Shown: positions 8,921-16,703, counted from the first letter of the stretch. The stretch is 64,000 bases of DNA from Planotetraspora kaengkrachanensis (GCF_016862895.1 NZ_BONV01000001.1:310001-374000); one strand, 5' to 3'. Notes: generated from the sequence alone by a model not told the origin. A program made the numbers and translations.

Positions 8921-9790
8921 TCAGCCGGCGGCGTCGAGGACCTCACGCAGCCGGCGGGCGAAGGCCTCAGGCTGCCCGGCATACCCGTACTCGCCGCCGA
9001 GGAAGCCGCCGTGGTGGCTGGGGAAGACCGTGGCCTTCTGGCCGAGCAGCTCGGCCGTGGCCACCGAGGTGCGTCCGGTGAAAACGTCCAGGGACTCCTC
9101 GCCCACCGCGATCACGACCCGCGTCGGCGCCGCGGTGAGCGCTTCTATGTCGGGACGGTGGCTGCTGACCGCCCAGGACCGGTCGGAGAGCAGCGGATCG
9201 TCACGGGAGCCGTCATCGTCGGTCGGCATACCGAACACGGCGGGATCCGGCGCGGGCTGGGCGAAGTAGTCGTCGGTGAACTCGCCCCGCCACGACGTCA
9301 TCGTGATGAAGGCCGCCATGCCGGCGCCCCAGCCCTTGGCCTCGTACGCATCCCGGACGCCGGCCCGGACGCGCTCGGCGGCCTCGGCGTCGGGAAGTAC
9401 CGGAATGAGCGGCGGCTCGTGCGCCACCAGGGTGGTCACGTCATCGGGGTAGGCCGCCACCAGGGCGAGCGCGGTCACCGCACCGCCGCTGCTCCCGAAC
9501 ATCTCGACCGGGCCCGCGCCGAGCGCCTCGATGAGGGCGTGCACGTCGGCGGCCTGGATCTGGGGCGCATGGTCGGCCCGGCCGTCCTTGCGGATGCTGC
9601 GGCCGAGGCCGCGCGGGTCGTAGGTGACCACCGTGCGGTCGGGGAAGTGCGACGCCAACGCGCCGAAGCCGCCGGCGTCCATGGGCTGGCCGATCATGAG
9701 GAGCGGCGGGCGTCCGTCGGCGGTCGGCAGCGGGCCGTGGACGTCGTAGGCGAGGTCGACTTCGGGAGTCTTGAGCATCTGCGTAGTCAT
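8921..9790 (-). CDS. alpha/beta hydrolase
   Basis: 289 residues of the alpha/beta-hydrolase fold. The nucleophile elbow is GSSGG (serine near residue ~100), the oxyanion region is in IGQPMDAGGF, and a C-terminal SHHGGFLG supplies the catalytic His. Length and the YDPRGLGRS motif are typical of the esterase/haloperoxidase-like group. A GGGAGGGG site lies 11 bases before the ATG. It is divergent from the PLP enzyme at 9911 across a 120-bp gap. Confidence 0.9.
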   Translation of the reverse strand: MTTQMLKTPEVDLAYDVHGPLPTADGRPPLLMIGQPMDAGGFGALASHFPDRTVVTYDPRGLGRSIRKDGRADHAPQIQAADVHALIEALGAGPVEMFGSSGGAVTALALVAAYPDDVTTLVAHEPPLIPVLPDAEAAERVRAGVRDAYEAKGWGAGMAAFITMTSWRGEFTDDYFAQPAPDPAVFGMPTDDDGSRDDPLLSDRSWAVSSHRPDIEALTAAPTRVVIAVGEESLDVFTGRTSVATAELLGQKATVFPSHHGGFLGGEYGYAGQPEAFARRLREVLDAAG

Positions 9791-9896
9791 GACGGTGTAG
9801 ACCCCTCCCGCATCGAGAACTCATCGGACCCTACGCCCTTCAGCACCCCGACAGCATTCTCAATGGAGATCTCGGCCCCTTGTCGGTGGCGTCGCA

Positions 9897-9902
9897 TAGC
9901 CT
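9897..9902 (+). promoter_or_regulatory. -10 box (TAGCCT) of leaderless PLP-enzyme gene
   Basis: TANNNT hexamer 8 bases before the ATG at 9911. Confidence 0.45.
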
Positions 9903-9910
9903 CGGCCCTC

Positions 9911-11092
9911 ATGACATCGCTTGCCATCGCGCAACGTTCTCTCGGGGACGCGGCGCCGACCTTTCCTTTGTGGCCGCCGCTGACCTCCGGGTGCCCCGTG
10001 ACGAGCACCGACGAGCTCGCCTTTCCCCTTGAGGTGGACTACTCCTATGCCGATCTTTCGCGCGAATTCCGCGATGTGCGGTCGGGGCCGGACATCGCAC
10101 GGTGGCAGGAACTGCTGCCGCCCCTGCACGCCCCGACCCTGGGCGAGGGCGGCACACCGCTGGTGGAGCTGGACGGAGTGTTCGTCAAGGACGAGTCGCG
10201 CAATCCGACCTGGTCGCACAAGGACCGCCTGAACCGCGTGACAGTGAGCGCCGCCGTGGGCGCGGGCGCGCCGGGCATCGTGGTGTCCTCCTCCGGCAAC
10301 CACGGCGCGTCCGCGGCGGCCTACGCGGCCCGCGCGGGGCTGGACGCGCTCGTGCTGGCCTCGGCGGAGTCCCCGCCCGCGGTGCAGGACTTCCTGCGTG
10401 CCTACGGGGCGAAGGTGCTGTCCGTGCCGTCGGAGGGGCGCTGGCCGCTGATGCGGCAGATCGTGGAGCGCCTGGGCTACCACCCGGTGAGCAACCTGAC
10501 GGTCACCCACACCGGCCACCCGTTCGGGCCCGAGGGCTACAAGAGCCTCGCCTACGAGCTCCACGACCAGCTCGGCCGCACTCCGGCGGCGGTCTTCGTC
10601 CCGACCGGCTACGCCGAACTGCTCTACGGCCTGTGGAAGGGCTTCCGCGAGCTGCGCGACCTCGGGCTGGCCGAGGGCGCGCCGCGACTGTACTCGTGCG
10701 AGTCGGCGATCAACGCACCCCTGTCGCGGGCCTTCGCCGAGGGCATCGCCGCGGCGAAGATCGAGTACACGCCGGGCTCCCGCGCCTACGCCATCGGCGC
10801 GGCCCTGAGCGGCTACCGTGGTGTCGTGGCGCTGCGCGAGAGCGGCGGCGCGGCCCTGACCGTCACCGACGAGGAACTCGACGAGGCCCAGCGCAGGCTG
10901 GCCGGGCAGGGCCTGTGGGCGGAGCTGTCGAGCGCCGCCGGGCTGGCCGGGTACCGCCGGCTCGGGCAGAGGTTCGACGGCCCGGTGGTCTGCGTCTCGA
11001 CCTCCGCCGGCTTCAAGGACCTGGGCGTCGGCACGGCCCCGCCGGAGACCGTCGATGCTTCCTGGGCCAGCGTCGAGCGGCTGTTCATCTGA
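9911..11092 (+). CDS. threonine-synthase-like PLP-dependent enzyme
   Basis: 393 residues, fold-type II. The PLP lysine is in TWSHKDRL; the phosphate/substrate loop is SSSGNHGASAAAY. Threonine synthase normally makes threonine from phosphohomoserine, but this branch shows SHKDR instead of SFKDR and ends with CVSTSAGFKDLG, and the N-terminal zinc-ribbon cysteines of some paralogues are reduced to one Cys, so a related lyase/synthase activity is possible. The frame is open far upstream, but homology begins at the ATG at 9911. Confidence 0.82.
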   Translation: MTSLAIAQRSLGDAAPTFPLWPPLTSGCPVTSTDELAFPLEVDYSYADLSREFRDVRSGPDIARWQELLPPLHAPTLGEGGTPLVELDGVFVKDESRNPTWSHKDRLNRVTVSAAVGAGAPGIVVSSSGNHGASAAAYAARAGLDALVLASAESPPAVQDFLRAYGAKVLSVPSEGRWPLMRQIVERLGYHPVSNLTVTHTGHPFGPEGYKSLAYELHDQLGRTPAAVFVPTGYAELLYGLWKGFRELRDLGLAEGAPRLYSCESAINAPLSRAFAEGIAAAKIEYTPGSRAYAIGAALSGYRGVVALRESGGAALTVTDEELDEAQRRLAGQGLWAELSSAAGLAGYRRLGQRFDGPVVCVSTSAGFKDLGVGTAPPETVDASWASVERLFI

Positions 11093-11217
11093 CCCGGACG
11101 CGGCGCAAACGGGTTGAGGGTCTCCTCAGCGTGTCCGCAAGCCGATGATCTGCTCTCACTCGGCGACGCGGTGGCGGCAGGCTGGAGACGCATCTGGGCT
11201 CGCAGACGCGCAGGCCC

Positions 11218-11598
11218 TCAGTTGTCCGGGGTCTGCTTGAGGCGGAGCGCTTCCTTGCGGGCCTCGGCGTGGACGGACCGCTCGCGCTCCAGCCACGCCG
11301 GGTTCTCCGCTTTCAGCGCCTCGATCTCAGCAGTGGTCAGCGGTCCGGTGATCCCGCTTCTGATCAGGCCGGAAATGGAGACCCTGAGCTTCGCGGCGAT
11401 GACCTGCTTGGGGTGCGGGCCGTTGCGACGCAGGTCGGCGAGCCAGGCGGGCGGCGTCGACTGCAGCTCGTTCAGCTCGTCCCTGGAGACGACACCCTCC
11501 TGGAACTCGGCGGGAGTGGCCGAGAGGAGGACACCCAGCTTCTTGGCCGCCGTCGCGGGCTTCATCGTCTGGACGGTCTTCGGTTTGGGCGAGCTCAT
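11218..11598 (-). CDS. DUF5997 family protein
   Basis: 126 residues, matching a small actinobacterial family of unknown function (MKPATAAKKLGVLL... DLRRNGPHPKQVIAAKLRVSISGL...). Basic and helical, with a segment resembling a helix-turn-helix around AAKLRVSISGLIRSGI, so it may bind nucleic acid. It is divergent from a LysR-ligand-domain protein, a pairing I recall in other actinomycetes. The start is probably leaderless. Confidence 0.85.
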   Translation of the reverse strand: MSSPKPKTVQTMKPATAAKKLGVLLSATPAEFQEGVVSRDELNELQSTPPAWLADLRRNGPHPKQVIAAKLRVSISGLIRSGITGPLTTAEIEALKAENPAWLERERSVHAEARKEALRLKQTPDN

Positions 11599-11605
11599 GG
11601 GGCCA

Positions 11606-11611
11606 AGAGTA
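11606..11611 (-). promoter_or_regulatory. -10 box (TACTCT on minus strand) of the DUF5997 gene
   Basis: TANNNT hexamer 7 bases before the ATG at 11598. It faces the divergent TACCCT box at 11642, so the two starts share a 55-bp control region. Confidence 0.5.
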
Positions 11612-11641
11612 GTCAGTCGGAACGGGTTCCCCTGACGTCGC

Positions 11642-11647
11642 TACCCT
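11642..11647 (+). promoter_or_regulatory. -10 box (TACCCT) of the LysR-ligand-domain gene
   Basis: TANNNT hexamer 6 bases before the GTG at 11654. Confidence 0.5.
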
Positions 11648-11653
11648 GAGGAA

Positions 11654-12391
11654 GTGACTGATGGAGAGACCGGCAGGGTGTTTCGGCTGGCGTACGTGCC
11701 CGGGGTGACACCCGCGAAATGGGTCAACGTCTGGACCGAAAGGATGCCCGGCGTGCCGCTTACCCTCGTCGCGGTTCCCGCGGCCGAGGTGGTGGAACTC
11801 CTGCGGAACGGCGGGGCCGACGCCGGATTCGTCAGGCTGCCGGTCGACCGGGACGGGCTCAGCGTGATTCCTCTCTACATGGAGACCACGGTCGTCGTGG
11901 TGCCCAAGGACCATGCGGCGGCCGCCGTCGATGAGGTGGCCGTCGCCGACCTCGTCGACGACGAGGTGTTCCATCCTCTGGACGACACCATCGAGTGGAC
12001 GGCCCGGCCCGGGCTGCCCGCGTTCACCCGCCCGGCGACAACGGCGGACGCGGTCGAACTGGTGGCGGGCGGCGCCGGGATTCTCCTGGTTCCGCAGTCG
12101 CTGGCACGCCTCCACCACCGCAGGGATCTCACTTACCGGCCGGTGCCGGACGCGCCGCAGTCCCAGGTCGCGCTGACCTGGCCCAAGGACGCGACCACTG
12201 ACCTGGTGGAAGATTTCATCGGCATCGTCCGCGGCCGGACAGTGAACAGCTCGCGGGGCCGTACCCCTGGCTCCCCTGCGGAGAAACCGGAGAAGCCGGC
12301 ACAGCGGCAGGCACAGAAACCCGCGCAGACCGGCTCCGGTCGCCGGGCCGTGCCGGCCGGCCGTAAAAGAAAGGGCCACCGGCCTCGGTGA
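11654..12391 (+). CDS. stand-alone LysR substrate-binding domain protein with basic tail
   Basis: 245 residues. Residues ~8-195 are a LysR-type effector domain (AYVPGVTPAKWVNVW ... GADAGFVRLP ... LVAGGAGILLVPQSLA) but the N-terminal winged helix-turn-helix of LysR proteins is absent. The last ~45 residues are rich in Arg, Lys and Pro and could contact DNA or a partner. The divergent DUF5997 protein, which has a helix-turn-helix-like segment, could supply the DNA-binding half; that is inference from the pairing. Confidence 0.8.
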   Translation: MTDGETGRVFRLAYVPGVTPAKWVNVWTERMPGVPLTLVAVPAAEVVELLRNGGADAGFVRLPVDRDGLSVIPLYMETTVVVVPKDHAAAAVDEVAVADLVDDEVFHPLDDTIEWTARPGLPAFTRPATTADAVELVAGGAGILLVPQSLARLHHRRDLTYRPVPDAPQSQVALTWPKDATTDLVEDFIGIVRGRTVNSSRGRTPGSPAEKPEKPAQRQAQKPAQTGSGRRAVPAGRKRKGHRPR

Positions 12392-12505
12392 CCCGCAGCC
12401 CCAGACTCCGGTTCGGACCCGCTCGGGGAGTGCGGGAAGGGCTGTTGCGAAGCTGTCCAGCGTGAGCTTGAGCGCGGTGACGGCCTCTCTCAGAACCGGT
12501 CCCCT

Positions 12506-12555
12506 TTCTCAGTGGAGATGTCCAGAGGACAAGTCGCGGGCATCTCCACTGAGAA
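12506..12555. repeat. perfect 15-bp inverted repeat
   Basis: Arms at 12506-12520 and 12541-12555 (TTCTCAGTGGAGATG and its reverse complement) separated by 20 bases. It lies between the 3' ends of the LysR-ligand-domain gene and the NlpC/P60 gene, so it could be a bidirectional terminator, but the stem is unusually AT-rich for this genome. Confidence 0.7.
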
Positions 12556-12583
12556 GAGGTCGTCTTTCTTGGGACCTACGGGT

Positions 12584-13165
12584 CTACAGACCCGGCCGAA
12601 CCGCTCCCACGAACGTCCGCTTGCGGTAGGAGTTCAGCTTGTCGATCCGGACCCGCGAACCGGAGTGCGGCGAGTGGATCATCTTGCCGTGTCCGACGTA
12701 CATGCCGACGTGGCCGCCGCCGCTGGTGAAGATCAGGTCACCGATCTTGAAGTGACCCCACTTCACCTTCTTCTTGACGGCCTTCTTCTGGGAGTAGGTC
12801 GTCCGCGGCAGTTTCACGCCGGCCTTGCGCCAGGCGTACTTGACCAGACCGGAGCAGTCGAACGCGTGCGGGCCCGTGGCTCCCCAGCGGTACGGGTCGC
12901 CGATGTGCTTCTTCGCGGTCGAGATGGCTCGCCTCGCCTTGGCCTGCTGCAGGGCGGCCTTGCTCAGCTTCTTCTTCTTGACGACCTTCGCGACGGTCTT
13001 GGTGGTGGTGGCGGTCGTCGCCACCGTCGCCGTGGCCGCCTTCGCGGCCGTCACCGTCTGGGCCGACGCCGGTTGTGCGGAGAAGGCTCCGACGGAGGCT
13101 GTCAGCGCCACGCCCCCGAGGGAGACGAGGGCACGACGGGACAGACTTACGGGAGTGCTGGACAG
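12584..13165 (-). CDS. secreted NlpC/P60 peptidoglycan endopeptidase
   Basis: A C40-family wall hydrolase that cuts stem peptides outside the cell. The C-terminal ~110 residues carry the catalytic Cys in FDCSGL and His in GGHVGMYVG, with a third His in IHSPHSG. It is preceded by a Thr/Ala- and Lys-rich linker and a signal peptide (SRRALVSLGGVAL... ASAQT). The first ATG/GTG in frame is the GTG at 13111, which would cut the signal peptide in half. A CTG at 13165 gives an intact basic n-region and has AGGAGA 4 bases upstream; no ATG/GTG/TTG exists between it and the stop at 13202-13204. I therefore take CTG as the likely start (193 residues). The long leader holds a ydaO riboswitch. Confidence 0.87.
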   Translation of the reverse strand: MSSTPVSLSRRALVSLGGVALTASVGAFSAQPASAQTVTAAKAATATVATTATTTKTVAKVVKKKKLSKAALQQAKARRAISTAKKHIGDPYRWGATGPHAFDCSGLVKYAWRKAGVKLPRTTYSQKKAVKKKVKWGHFKIGDLIFTSGGGHVGMYVGHGKMIHSPHSGSRVRIDKLNSYRKRTFVGAVRPGL

Positions 13166-13190
13166 GATCTCTCCTACGGTCTTCCACTTG

Positions 13191-13345
13191 CGCCTACCGG
13201 GTTAGCTGACGGATTCGGGCGGGGAAGTCGCCCTACGGCGCACTTGGCGCCGATTCACCCCGGACCCTCAGAGAAGGTCGAATGGGTCCCCGGCTCCGTG
13301 CCTCCTGACTGCACGGACTCGGCAGGTCACCGCCGCCTGCGGGCC
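13191..13345 (-). promoter_or_regulatory. ydaO/yuaA-type c-di-AMP riboswitch
   Basis: Read on the minus strand, this leader contains the conserved blocks of the ydaO class in the right order: GAGCCGGGGACCC, then GGGGTGAATC, then GTAGGGCGAC, then CGCCCGAATCCGTCAGCTAACC and finally GTAGGCG. The 3' end is 25 bases from the proposed CTG start. In actinomycetes this class usually sits upstream of wall-hydrolase genes (rpf, NlpC/P60) and turns them off when c-di-AMP is high. The 5' boundary (P1 stem) is approximate. Confidence 0.9.
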
Positions 13346-13569
13346 TCACAGGGCCCAGGCGTGATCGAGTCGATGGCGACGGCGACGCATGGATGGTTGT
13401 TCCGGAATCGGCTGACCGACCCCGGCGACGCGCATGGCGTGCTCGTCGCGACGCCAGAAGCTATCCATTGATCGCACATTTCGGCAAAATCAACACATGA
13501 AAATGTAGATCGTCCTTTGCTGATCACGAATGCAAAACTGCTGGATATCTAATGGATATCTACGCTAAA

Positions 13570-13585
13570 TGTGACTCTGCTCACA
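13570..13585. promoter_or_regulatory. CRP-type binding site
   Basis: TGTGACTCTGCTCACA: a perfect TGTGA-N6-TCACA palindrome, the consensus of CRP/Cmr-family cAMP receptor proteins in actinobacteria. It is embedded in an unusually AT-rich stretch (about 13470-13630) that must hold the promoter for the riboswitch-led NlpC/P60 gene transcribed leftwards. Confidence 0.7.
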
Positions 13586-13726
13586 CTTAACAAAACAAAT
13601 GCTGAACGACGTCACATCAGTAACATCTGCCACACCAGTATGTGATCTTCGATGGGCGTTGGAGGACCCGATGCAGGGTCGGTCGGCACGCCCCACCCCC
13701 AGAGCGGATGGGTCATCACGCCCAGG

Positions 13727-13775
13727 CGGCATGCATAACCGAACGGCATACATGCCGATACGGCATGCATGGCCG
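13727..13775. repeat. three 17-bp iterations of CGGCATGCAT
   Basis: CGGCAT[GA]CAT begins at 13727, 13744 and 13761, exactly 17 bp apart; the middle copy is a CGGCAT-AC-ATGCCG palindrome. It lies in the ~1-kb gene-free stretch 13166-14213, where I see no supportable coding sequence besides the leader elements and repeats listed. Confidence 0.65.
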
Positions 13776-14020
13776 TAACACGGGCCCGCACGGCAGACGC
13801 CGGCGGCGTATCGGCCCGGCACACGGCGGGGACGGGATACGGCACACGGACGGCCGCGAACGCACGGCAGGCGGTGTGCGCGCGACTCAGGCGGCGCAGG
13901 GCGACCCGAATGCCACGGCACAGCAAGGAAGGCCGGACGGCTCCGAGGACGCCCTCAGCGCGCTCTCGCGTTCCCGATCCGGCGTGCACAGGCCGCTTCC
14001 CGCCAGCTGAGGGCGGGTCG

Positions 14021-14191
14021 ATGCATGATCACGAAGAGGAAACGCCCTGGCTCCGGGCGTCACGCCCGAATCCGTGCATGATCACGGACAACGGAAGCGC
14101 AGCTCACCGGCCGCGTGCCCGAACCTGTGCATGATCACGAGCAGCGGAGGCGCGGCTCAGCGGCCGCGCACGCGAACCTGTGCATGATCAC
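14021..14191. repeat. 53-bp-period repeat array, four copies of GTGCATGATCAC
   Basis: Cores start at 14021 (first base A instead of G), 14074, 14127 and 14180, each step exactly 53 bp. The intervening ~40 bases are partly similar (CGAACCT precedes copies 3 and 4). The array lies just beyond the 3' end of the NlpC/P60 gene at 14214. Related arrays are at 19022 and 43294. Confidence 0.85.
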
Positions 14192-14213
14192 ACCACATGG
14201 GGGCGAGGGGAGG

Positions 14214-15179
14214 TCAGGGGCGGACCGCGCCGGCGATGCTGCCGTAGCCGGACAGGCTGACGACCTTCACGACATCACCCGTCTGGGGGGCGTGGACGAC
14301 CTTGCCGTCGCCCGCGTAGATGCCGACGTGCCCGATGCCCGGGTGGAAGAGCAGGTCGCCGGGCTGGAGCTTGCTGAGCGACACCCGGCGGTTCGCCCCC
14401 CACGACCACTGCTCGTAGGTGGTGCGCGGAAGGCTCACCCCGGCGGCCGCCCAGGCCGCCTGAGTGAGGCCCGAGCAGTCCCACGAACCCGGGCCGGTGC
14501 CGCCGTACCGGTACGGCTTGCCGACCTGCTTGTAAGCGAACTGAAGTGCGGTCAACGCGTTGCCCGACGCCGAGCCGGTGTAGGTGATGCCGGCGCTGTT
14601 GGGGTTGCCCGCGTTGTAGGCGCCGAGCTTGACGAGCAGCGACTTCTGCTCCTTGACGAGCTTCTCCGCGTCCGCCTTCTTCTTCGACAGGTCGGACTTG
14701 GTCTTGGCCGCGTCGTCGAAGGCCGACTTCTGCGCGTCCCGCTTGTCCTTGAGCCCCTTGATCGCGGCCTCGTACTCGGCGAGCTGCTGGGCCCGCCCCT
14801 GCGAGAGCTGGTCGAGCGCGGCCATGCCGCTGAGCGCCGACTCCGGGTCGGAGCCGTAGAAGACGCCTCCCATCAGCGCCACGTCGCCGGTCTGGTAGGT
14901 GTTCACGGCGATGGACACCACGGACTGCCTGAGCGCGTCGACCTGGTGGTACTGCTTCTGGTAGTCGTCGTTGACGCTGTCGTACTTCTTCTTGGCCTTC
15001 TTGTACTTCTCGTTGGCGGCGTTGTAGTCGTCAACGATCTTGTCGGCCTGCGAGTTCAGCTTCTTCAGCTTGGCCTGAGCCTCGGCGATCGTGGGTTTCG
15101 GATCCGCCTGTGCGCTCGTCATCGGCAGCAGCAGAACCGCGGCGGCCAAGCCAGTGGCCACCGGTACACGCCCTCGCAT
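14214..15179 (-). CDS. secreted coiled-coil NlpC/P60 endopeptidase (RipA/PcsB-like layout)
   Basis: 321 residues. A signal peptide (residues ~1-26, LAAAVLLLPMTSAQA) is followed by a long charged coiled coil (residues ~30-185, rich in Lys/Glu/Ala) and a C-terminal NlpC/P60 domain with Cys in WDCSGL, His in GIGHVGIYAG and a third residue in VVHAPQTG. The layout is that of septal or cell-separation hydrolases whose coiled coil interacts with FtsEX-type activators or folds back to inhibit the enzyme. A GAGGGAG site precedes the ATG. It is the second wall hydrolase within 3 kb, here without a ydaO leader. Confidence 0.92.
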   Translation of the reverse strand: MRGRVPVATGLAAAVLLLPMTSAQADPKPTIAEAQAKLKKLNSQADKIVDDYNAANEKYKKAKKKYDSVNDDYQKQYHQVDALRQSVVSIAVNTYQTGDVALMGGVFYGSDPESALSGMAALDQLSQGRAQQLAEYEAAIKGLKDKRDAQKSAFDDAAKTKSDLSKKKADAEKLVKEQKSLLVKLGAYNAGNPNSAGITYTGSASGNALTALQFAYKQVGKPYRYGGTGPGSWDCSGLTQAAWAAAGVSLPRTTYEQWSWGANRRVSLSKLQPGDLLFHPGIGHVGIYAGDGKVVHAPQTGDVVKVVSLSGYGSIAGAVRP

Positions 15180-15343
15180 CGAGGCTCCCTCGGGATCGAC
15201 CCTAACCAGCGGGCGCGACTCTACTGGGGCGATCTTGGAGCTTCAACCTATTCGCAGCTATTCACGGCAATCGTCACAGAATGCGACACAAGCCATTCGA
15301 AGGGTGATCAGCGGCACGGTCCAACGCACGGGACCCTCTCCGA

Positions 15344-15389
15344 GGCCCTCGATCAGGCCCTCGATCAGGCCTCGATCAGGCCTCGATCA
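15344..15389. repeat. 11-12-bp tandem repeat over the NYN stop codon
   Basis: GGCCCTCGATCA twice, then GGCCTCGATCA twice. The last copy supplies the stop codon of the NYN-domain gene (15387-15389); on the minus strand each copy begins with TGATCGAGG. Confidence 0.8.
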
Positions 15390-16703
15390 GGCCCGGCCGA
15401 GGCGGCGCAACAGAAGGGTCGACGGCACGGGCCGGGCCCCCATGCGCCGGACGGACTCGGCCACCTCTCGGTCGGACGACACGACCGCGATCGCCCTCCC
15501 GGGCGGCTCCGCGCGCACCAGGCGCCGGATGAGATCATCGGCGATCTCCCCTGGCGCGCTGAACATCACCCGGACGCCACGAGGCGCGGAGACGTGGACG
15601 GGACCGTTCAGCTCAGCGCCGTCGAAGACGCACGTCACCTCGACGCGAGCCTGGACGGCGAGACCGCCGAGCCCGGTGAGGATCCGGGACCGCTGGTCGG
15701 CCAGGGTGAGCGACGGATACCCCGTCTTGGTCACGTTGTAGCCGTCGATGATCAGATGCAGGTTGGGTATCGCCAGCAACTGGTCGAGCAGCTGGGGATC
15801 GTCGCTGGCCAGCGCCCTGGCGGGCATCGCGCCCACCCCCGGCTCCCCCGGCTTGACCCCGCTGACGTAGTCGGCCGGCCGGGTGATCGAGGTGGGCAGG
15901 GCGAGTTCCTTGCGCAGGCCGGCGGCCGCGTCCTGCAGGGCGTCCATGAGCACGCGGATGCGGGTGTCCTCGATGCTGCGGCCCTCGCGCGCCGCGCGGC
16001 GGCCCTCCTCGATCTGGCTCTCCGCCTCCGCGAGACGCTCCTTCAGCTTCCGCAGCTCGGTCTCCGCCGCCCCGCTCGTGCTGGCGGCCCTGCTCGTCGC
16101 CTCGGACGTCTCCGCCTGCAGCTCGGCCGACCTGGCCTCGGCGGCCCTGACCCGCTCCCGGGCGTCGTGCAGCTTGCGCCGCAGCTCCGCGATCTCCCCC
16201 CGTGCGGACCTGAGCTGCTCGCGGACCCGCTCGATCTCCTCCTTGGCCGTCGCCCGCTGCGCCGCGAGCTGCTCGCGCAGCCGCACCTCCGCCTGCTCGC
16301 GCTGGGACCCGGCGGCCGCCGCGTGCTCGATGTCGGCCCGCGCCGTCTCGACCAGATCGGGCCATCCCGGCGGGCGCGTCAGATAGGCCGCGGCCGCCAC
16401 CATCACCGGCTCGGCGGCCGGTGGCGCCGAGCCCTCCGCGAGGGCGGCGACCAGCTCGGGCCAGGCCTCCTGCACGGTCTCGGCGACCAGCTCGCGGAAC
16501 TCCTTGTCGGTCTCCAGCTGTGCGGCGATCGGGGCGCTGCCGAGCCGGGCGCGTTTGCGGGGGTCGAACTTGGCGATCCCGCGCAGCGGCCCCGGCACCG
16601 TGGCCGCGGACATGGATCCGAGCACCTGGGCGGCGAGTTCCACCACCTGTAACCGGACCTGCTCGGGCAACGGACGAGACAGGCCCTCTCCGGCTGAACT
16701 CAT
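15387..16703 (-). CDS. NYN-domain protein with central coiled coil
   Basis: 438 residues. The C-terminal ~160 residues form a NYN/PIN-like nuclease domain (HLIIDGYNVTKTGYPSL with acidic residues, VTCVFDGAE, AVVSSDREVA), related to YacP-type RNases. The middle (residues ~125-260) is a Glu/Arg/Ala coiled coil. The N-terminal ~120 residues are an actinobacterial extension. Probably an RNA-processing endonuclease; the partner is unknown. It is divergent from the DEDD exonuclease gene. Confidence 0.85.
   Translation of the reverse strand: MSSAGEGLSRPLPEQVRLQVVELAAQVLGSMSAATVPGPLRGIAKFDPRKRARLGSAPIAAQLETDKEFRELVAETVQEAWPELVAALAEGSAPPAAEPVMVAAAAYLTRPPGWPDLVETARADIEHAAAAGSQREQAEVRLREQLAAQRATAKEEIERVREQLRSARGEIAELRRKLHDARERVRAAEARSAELQAETSEATSRAASTSGAAETELRKLKERLAEAESQIEEGRRAAREGRSIEDTRIRVLMDALQDAAAGLRKELALPTSITRPADYVSGVKPGEPGVGAMPARALASDDPQLLDQLLAIPNLHLIIDGYNVTKTGYPSLTLADQRSRILTGLGGLAVQARVEVTCVFDGAELNGPVHVSAPRGVRVMFSAPGEIADDLIRRLVRAEPPGRAIAVVSSDREVAESVRRMGARPVPSTLLLRRLGRA

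Noticed and set aside
8771-9910. Long N-terminal extension in frame with the threonine-synthase-like gene
   Set aside because: It is antisense to the alpha/beta hydrolase; family similarity begins at 9911, where a -10 box and start codon are found.
13472-14010. Several 100-125-codon frames in the long intergenic region
   Set aside because: They overlap each other on both strands, have no ribosome-binding sites or domain features, and cover the AT-rich promoter and repeat elements.
14021-14191. CRISPR array interpretation of the 53-bp repeats
   Set aside because: The repeated core is only 12-19 bp, spacers within two arrays are themselves related, no cas genes are present, and the same repeat occurs at three separate loci in both orientations.
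15180-15343. Second ydaO riboswitch upstream of the coiled-coil NlpC/P60 gene
   Set aside because: None of the conserved blocks seen at 13191-13345 occurs there.
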